64,000 nucleotides of DNA from Ceratotherium simum simum. Its lineage: Eukaryota; Chordata; Mammalia; Perissodactyla; Rhinocerotidae. Location: assembly GCF_000283155.1 (NCBI RefSeq), contig NW_004454177.1:26796507-26860506 (forward strand). The letters run 5' to 3'. Every line of letters starts with the position of its first letter. Position 1 is the stretch's first letter. The notes under the pieces were generated by a model, which saw nothing but the letters and a program-made list of their open reading frames with translations, was not told the DNA's origin and ran no database searches. This document shows positions 59,585-64,000 of this stretch, piece after piece. The position numbers were made by a program, and so were the translations under genes.

Positions 59585-60440
59585 TTAAATATGCACTTGC
59601 TACATTCCCATTACTTTGCTAGGCGCCGTGGAGGGATACAAAAGAGTTTATGTTCTGGGGCCGGCCCGGTGGCCCAAGCGGTTAAGTGCGTGCGCTCTGC
59701 TGCTGTGGCCTGGGGTTTGCAGGTTCGGATCCCGGGTGTTCACTGATGCACTGCTTGTCAAGCCATGCTGTGGCAGCATCCTATATAAAGTAGAGGAAGA
59801 TGGGCATGGATGTTAGCTCAGGGCCAATCTTCCTCAGGAAAAAAAAAAACAGGAGGATTGGCATTGGATGTTAGCTCAGGGTTGATCTTCCTCACAAAAA
59901 AAAAAAAAAAAGAGTTTATGTTCTAATAATGGAAAGATTGAGGAACTGCATAGAGCAGTATATGATTAGGTAAGTGCCAATTGAGTGATTCATGCAATGG
60001 ATATAGGCTCAATTTTTCTAGGAATACATTAGTTCAGAGAAGAAAAAGATTGCTGTGGGTTGAAGAGGTCAGAAAACACCTCATGAAAAACGCAGGAATT
60101 AAGGAGAAGTAGGATTGGATAACAACATGGAAAAATGAGGACACTAAGCAGGGACAGAGTATGAGCAACGAGGAAGAAGTACACACAGTAGGAGGGGAAA
60201 GCAGGTTATAGGGTGGGCACAGGTCTGGAAGGTGAGGAGTGAGAATTTAGATGCATGTAAAATCTGGGGAAAGACTGATAATGAACTTTAATTCCAGGCT
60301 GAAGAATTTAGAATTTATCTTAGAAGCACTGAGGACTCATTGAGGTTTTTCATAAAGTGGGTGACATGATAATTGGTGTTTAAGGACCATGCTTATGGCA
60401 CTGGTGTGCAAGTTTTAGAGGAGTCAGGCAAAGCAGAGAG
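59585..60440 (+). repeat. Ancient interspersed repeat split by an ERE
   Basis: First part 59585-59656 (aaatatgcacttgctacatt), second 59908-60440 (aaacacctcatgaaaaacgc, ggctgaagaatttagaattt). Same family as 24460-25025. The SINE at 59657 sits inside it. Confidence 0.55.
59657..59907 (+). mobile_element. Equine tRNA-derived SINE (ERE), short-body form
   Basis: Head ggggccggcccggtggccca, B-box ggttcggatcc, two 3' modules and a long poly-A. A perfect 17-bp duplication, aaaagagtttatgttct, lies at 59640-59656 and 59908-59924. Confidence 0.96.
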
Positions 60441-61530
60441 CAAAGATGAGGGGCAGGGAGGCTGTCAGGAGACCAGCAGGGGGTGGTGCAATAGAAAGAA
60501 AGGGATGGATGTGAAAAAACAGGATTCTAAGACTTGATGTGACCAGGTGCCTTCCTGGGGCCCCAGGGTGAAGGGGAGACTCACTTCTGTGGTCTGGGAG
60601 TCTGAGACAATAGCAGCACTGGTGGCACCACTTGGGAGGTGGCCATACCTTCTTCTCCTGAGGAGGTGGAACCCCCTTCCCCACTCTCGGTCTGTATGCT
60701 TAGTGTGGGGCTCCAACCCTAGCTCCAACCCCAGAAGTATTGGCTTCTGCTTGAGCAAAAGCTCCACCGCTCCTGGGTGCAGCCATCCCAATGTAGCTGT
60801 GTCCTCTCTGAAGGTGAAAAGCAAGACCCACTCCAGCACACACTGCTGTACATGTGCATGCATGCATTCTCTCTCAGTTATTCAACAAACTTCAATTCTG
60901 TCAAGCCCCGTTCTCAGTCCTAAGGATACAGAGAAAAAAGACAAAGCCTTGAAGGGGCTCTCAATCTAGAAAGGAGAGTTATGAGAACACAGATTATGTT
61001 CTGGGGCATCTAATCTGCTGTGGAAGACAGATCGGGGGAAGTAATGCCTAAATATGGTCTCAAAGAGCAAAGAGGAGTTACCCAAGAAAAGAAGATGGAA
61101 AGGGCTGGTGTAGTAAACATTTTGGAGTTTTGCCAACTCAGCACCCACACTCCATTGTTTGGCCTAAGAGCACCCTTTCCCTATTCTCATTCTATATGCT
61201 TTGGGTGGGGCTCAACCTCCAGCTCTAACGGTGGAGCAAGTGACTCAGCCTAACCTATCAGTACACCAAGTCCCTTCGTACATTGCTGGCAGGGAAGGCT
61301 TGTGATCCAGGCACGGCCAAATGCTGTAATTCGTCCCCCAACCAAGTCACCCTGGACCACAGTGATCGGTTCAGGAACAGCCACAGGGTGGTTGGTTGGT
61401 TTAATCTGAGGGACTCGAGGGACTTGTGAAGGGTCTCTTTCTTGCGCACTTGGAACCAGGCACGTGAGTCTAGAGCTTCTGGCAACTATATGGCCAACCC
61501 AAGGAGAGAGTCTGCCTGGTAGTTGTTGTA
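60441..61530. other. Part of HEPHL1 intron 1, two copies of one old repeat
   Basis: 60660-60800 and 61140-61260 share a block (ctgtatgcttagtgtggggc versus ctatatgctttgggtggggc). A family name was not resolved. Open frames of 106-140 codons here have no recognisable content. Confidence 0.4.
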
Positions 61531-63012
61531 TGTTCCTCTAATCTCTTAAATTTTACTATTTACTTTTTCCCTCTAATCAACTCCTACTTGCTTTCATCAT
61601 TATATTCCTTTTCCATTTATTGCACTTTATATTCTCTTTTATTCACGTCTAAGAATTCAATAATTCATCCAAAAAGAGTGTTAAGCACCTACCATGTGTT
61701 ATTCAGCACTTCTTTTTTCTATTCTTCTGTGCCCCCTCTCCCCACCCCTTTTCTGGTCTCTTTCCCAATAGTCCCAACAGAAACCTATCCCAGCCTTTCC
61801 TAAAGGGTGCAATCCAATATCTTTAACGGAGTAATCAGGCAGCCCACTCTGGGTCAGAATGAGCAATTCTTGCAGTTCTGTTCATCCCAGGTCCACAATG
61901 AGTGTCAGAGTAATTCTAAGAGGACTAGACCAGTTGGATGTAGAAGACAAGAAGATCTTCTCTATGACATGGCAGCCCAAAGGGTTGTCAGGCAACTCCA
62001 GTCTCCCAGCTTCCTCCAGAGTGCCCTGCACCAGTTCTCCTGCCTCACCCCTCCCAGTATAGGGCACATTGACCTATTTTGCTTCCTCTCTCTCTTCTCT
62101 AATCAGAACCCTAAGCAGATGCCCTGATTCAGGAGCCTTATCCTACCCCAAACCCCAGCCTCAGATGTCAACAAGCAGAGCTACAAACCCATAGACCCTT
62201 GGGGTTCAGTGTATAGCTGGACTTGAACCACATTCCCATTCTGCCCAGAGGCAGACCCAAGGACAGTGCTCTTCTAAGGTAGATGTAGTTCCTGGACCAG
62301 AAGATATAAAGTTTATACCCATGTGTGAATGTGTCCCTATGATGGGACAAGCCCTTTACGACATACATGACCACTTTGGATGGGGATCAAAGGGAAGACC
62401 CTCCCTACCCTGCAATAGGCTCTGTCTCCCCCATCAGCACACGTGACTCCTTTGAGAACTCTCCTAGTGAATCCTACATGCATCTCCTCTGTTTCAGTCC
62501 TGGGGTGAGCTTGAAAACAATTCTACTGACTTCCAACAAGTCCAGATTGAGGACCTGAAGCATGCAAGGTGCAGGGGTAGGTGCTGTTTTGGATAAAAAT
62601 ATGAATAAAACACAATCCCAGAATAAGTAAGTCTATGATCAAAAAGAAGGGACAAAGACATTGATGCCCACACAAAAGAGACTGATACGAATTGTAAGAA
62701 GAGAACAACATGATCTGGGAGCTTAGGAGAGAGGGAGAGACAACGGGCACTCCAAGTGGAAGGGACAGCTTGAGCAAAAGCTTCAGGGTGGGGAAATTAG
62801 AGGTCGGTTCAGGGAATTGTAATCAGCTTTCTATGGCCAGAAAACTTGATGGGAGTGAAATTGTAGTGAAATGTGAATTCTGGGTTAAGGCATTTGAATA
62901 GTTACATCTGCAACTGAGAGTCGCTGAAGATTCTTGGGCTGGGAAATTTGACGAGATCTGTGTTTCGGGAAGACAGTTTTGGCAGGTCCCACACCTGACG
63001 TCTCTCCATCGT
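61531..63012. other. Part of HEPHL1 intron 1 with no clear feature
   Basis: 62540-62815 resembles the ancient family at 24460 (gcttgagcaaaagcttcagg). The rest is unassigned. HEPHL1 exon 1 was looked for and not seen. Confidence 0.4.
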
Positions 63013-63082
63013 ATCTGCCCATATGATTTTGCCCGTCTTGAGCACATATCTGCCCATATGATTTTGCCCATTTTGAGCACAG
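63013..63082. repeat. Two-copy 35-bp tandem repeat
   Basis: Units 63013-63047 and 63048-63082 both begin atctgcccatatgattttgc and differ at only a few positions. Confidence 0.9.
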
Positions 63083-64000
63083 TGGACCAAGCCCCTTCTC
63101 AAGCTTCCACCCTGAATACCTAGTCATGACACCTGTACGGCTGACCAGGGTTCTGTTTAACTTCATGACTGACTTGGGGTATTTTCTTCCTTGAAATCTG
63201 ACCATGACTTAGCTGAGCCTCCCTCTGCCAGTAGCCCAGATGTGGCATCTGCTTGCCCAGTCTGGTCTGGATCTTTCTTTGGCCAACTTGGGAGTTTCAC
63301 TGTCTTTCTTTAATTCAACATCTTTTCCCAATGCTCCCCGCCTCCTTCCTCTTTCTGGGTCCTACCCAAGCAGAGAATTCCTTTGTTGATGGAGCCACAC
63401 TGGGTCTGATAGTCTCCACATTAACTAATGGATTTGCGTTAGCTTCATTAAGGTTGGTATTTCATTAAGCACTATAGATCAAAAAGCTAAGGAAGAGATA
63501 CTTTCAGGTATTCTTGTTCATTTCCTCAAAGAGATTATCAAATGTTCATTTATCTGTGACTCAAATACAAGCTTCTAAGCAATTCCTACTAGAAAGCTCC
63601 CCAAAAGTCTCTAGTATGAATGGTAGTTTTGCCCACCCTGCAGACTTTTCAGGATGATGGAGCCAGAGATCAATGTGTCGAGTAGCCAGGCATGCATTCT
63701 GCCATGGAGCAGAAGGTAGAAGATAGGAGATGGAGGAGAGGGTGCCTGGGTCAAACTAGGGAGAGGAATCCAAAGCCTCAAGTCAAAGCAGGAACAATCT
63801 TTTGTGCAAATGGCCCCGCTTCACTCTCCAGCCTCATTCCCTCTCTCTTTGCCCAACTCCCACGCCCTCATGCTTCTGCCAGGTCTGATGCTCACACTTC
63901 TCAGAACACAGTGTCCTTCCAGCATTCTAAGAATTCCACACATTCTTTTTCTTACGCCTGGGTGGTCTTCCTCATTCTCAACCCCCCAAACATCCTTCAA
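63083..64000. other. Part of HEPHL1 intron 1 to window edge, no feature
   Basis: Non-coding; pyrimidine-rich toward the end (63800-64000). No exon or named repeat seen. Confidence 0.45.

Noticed and set aside
4262..59907. tRNA genes at the A/B-box motifs
   Set aside because: All lie at heads of ERE SINEs with poly-A tails and target duplications; no complete cloverleaf.
59265..64000. HEPHL1 exon 1 or promoter at the right edge
   Set aside because: No signal-peptide exon, no IVEEYWNY-like coding stretch and no CpG island seen.
1..64000. CRISPR arrays, operons, phage or an endogenous retrovirus
   Set aside because: No regularly spaced repeats, no clustered open frames and no LTR pairs or retroviral gag/pol/env-like frames; the only reverse transcriptase sequences are L1.

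Overview
This is vertebrate nuclear DNA, AT-rich and intron-rich, with no bacterial, plasmid or phage features. At least ten copies of a tRNA-derived SINE are present, each with a head of the form ggccggcccgGTGGCttagcGGTTAAGtg. I recognise this as the equine repetitive element (ERE), so the source is a perissodactyl, most probably a horse or another Equus. That species call is inference from the SINE family; no mitochondrial or other marker is present.

The window holds one gene, HEPHL1 (hephaestin-like 1, also called zyklopen), a membrane-anchored multicopper ferroxidase of the ceruloplasmin/hephaestin family. It lies on the minus strand. Sixteen consecutive internal coding exons (2 to 17 by the human numbering I recall) were placed with AG/GT boundaries. 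They total 2,875 nt, about 958 codons, join with matching phases throughout and contain no stop codon or frameshift. Exon 2 is at 59020-59264 and exon 17 at 907-1046. Exon 1 (signal peptide) should lie beyond position 64000. Exons 18-20 (the last copper-ligand cluster, the transmembrane helix and the tail) should lie before position 1. No promoter or poly(A) site of the gene is therefore visible.

Introns and repeats, left to right: introns 17-14 (1-8630) carry MER5-like, L2, MIR and two ERE copies. Introns 13-10 (8772-21341) carry MIR, two EREs, a TIR-bearing DNA transposon fossil and an L2. Intron 9 (21493-27203) is packed with L2, MIR, one ERE and a tetranucleotide microsatellite. Introns 8-5 (27416-37733) carry two EREs, an old plus-strand L1 and a younger 5'-truncated minus-strand L1. 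Intron 2 (41156-59019) is the largest and holds an old plus-strand L1 (about 45.2-49.9 kb) and a nearly full-length but inactivated minus-strand L1 (50.5-57.2 kb). Intron 1 (59265 onward) carries an old repeat split by an ERE.

The protein logic is clear. Three two-domain units give six cupredoxin-like domains. The visible parts keep the type 1 copper ligands of domains 2 and 4, the domain 1 half of the trinuclear cluster and part of the domain 6 half, as expected for a working ferroxidase. I found no novel multi-gene system. The most interesting signals are the repeated exon-phase pattern, a 3' hairpin module in the SINEs whose number varies between copies, a pair of direct L1 copies flanking three in-frame exons, and a CA-rich tract just inside intron 13.
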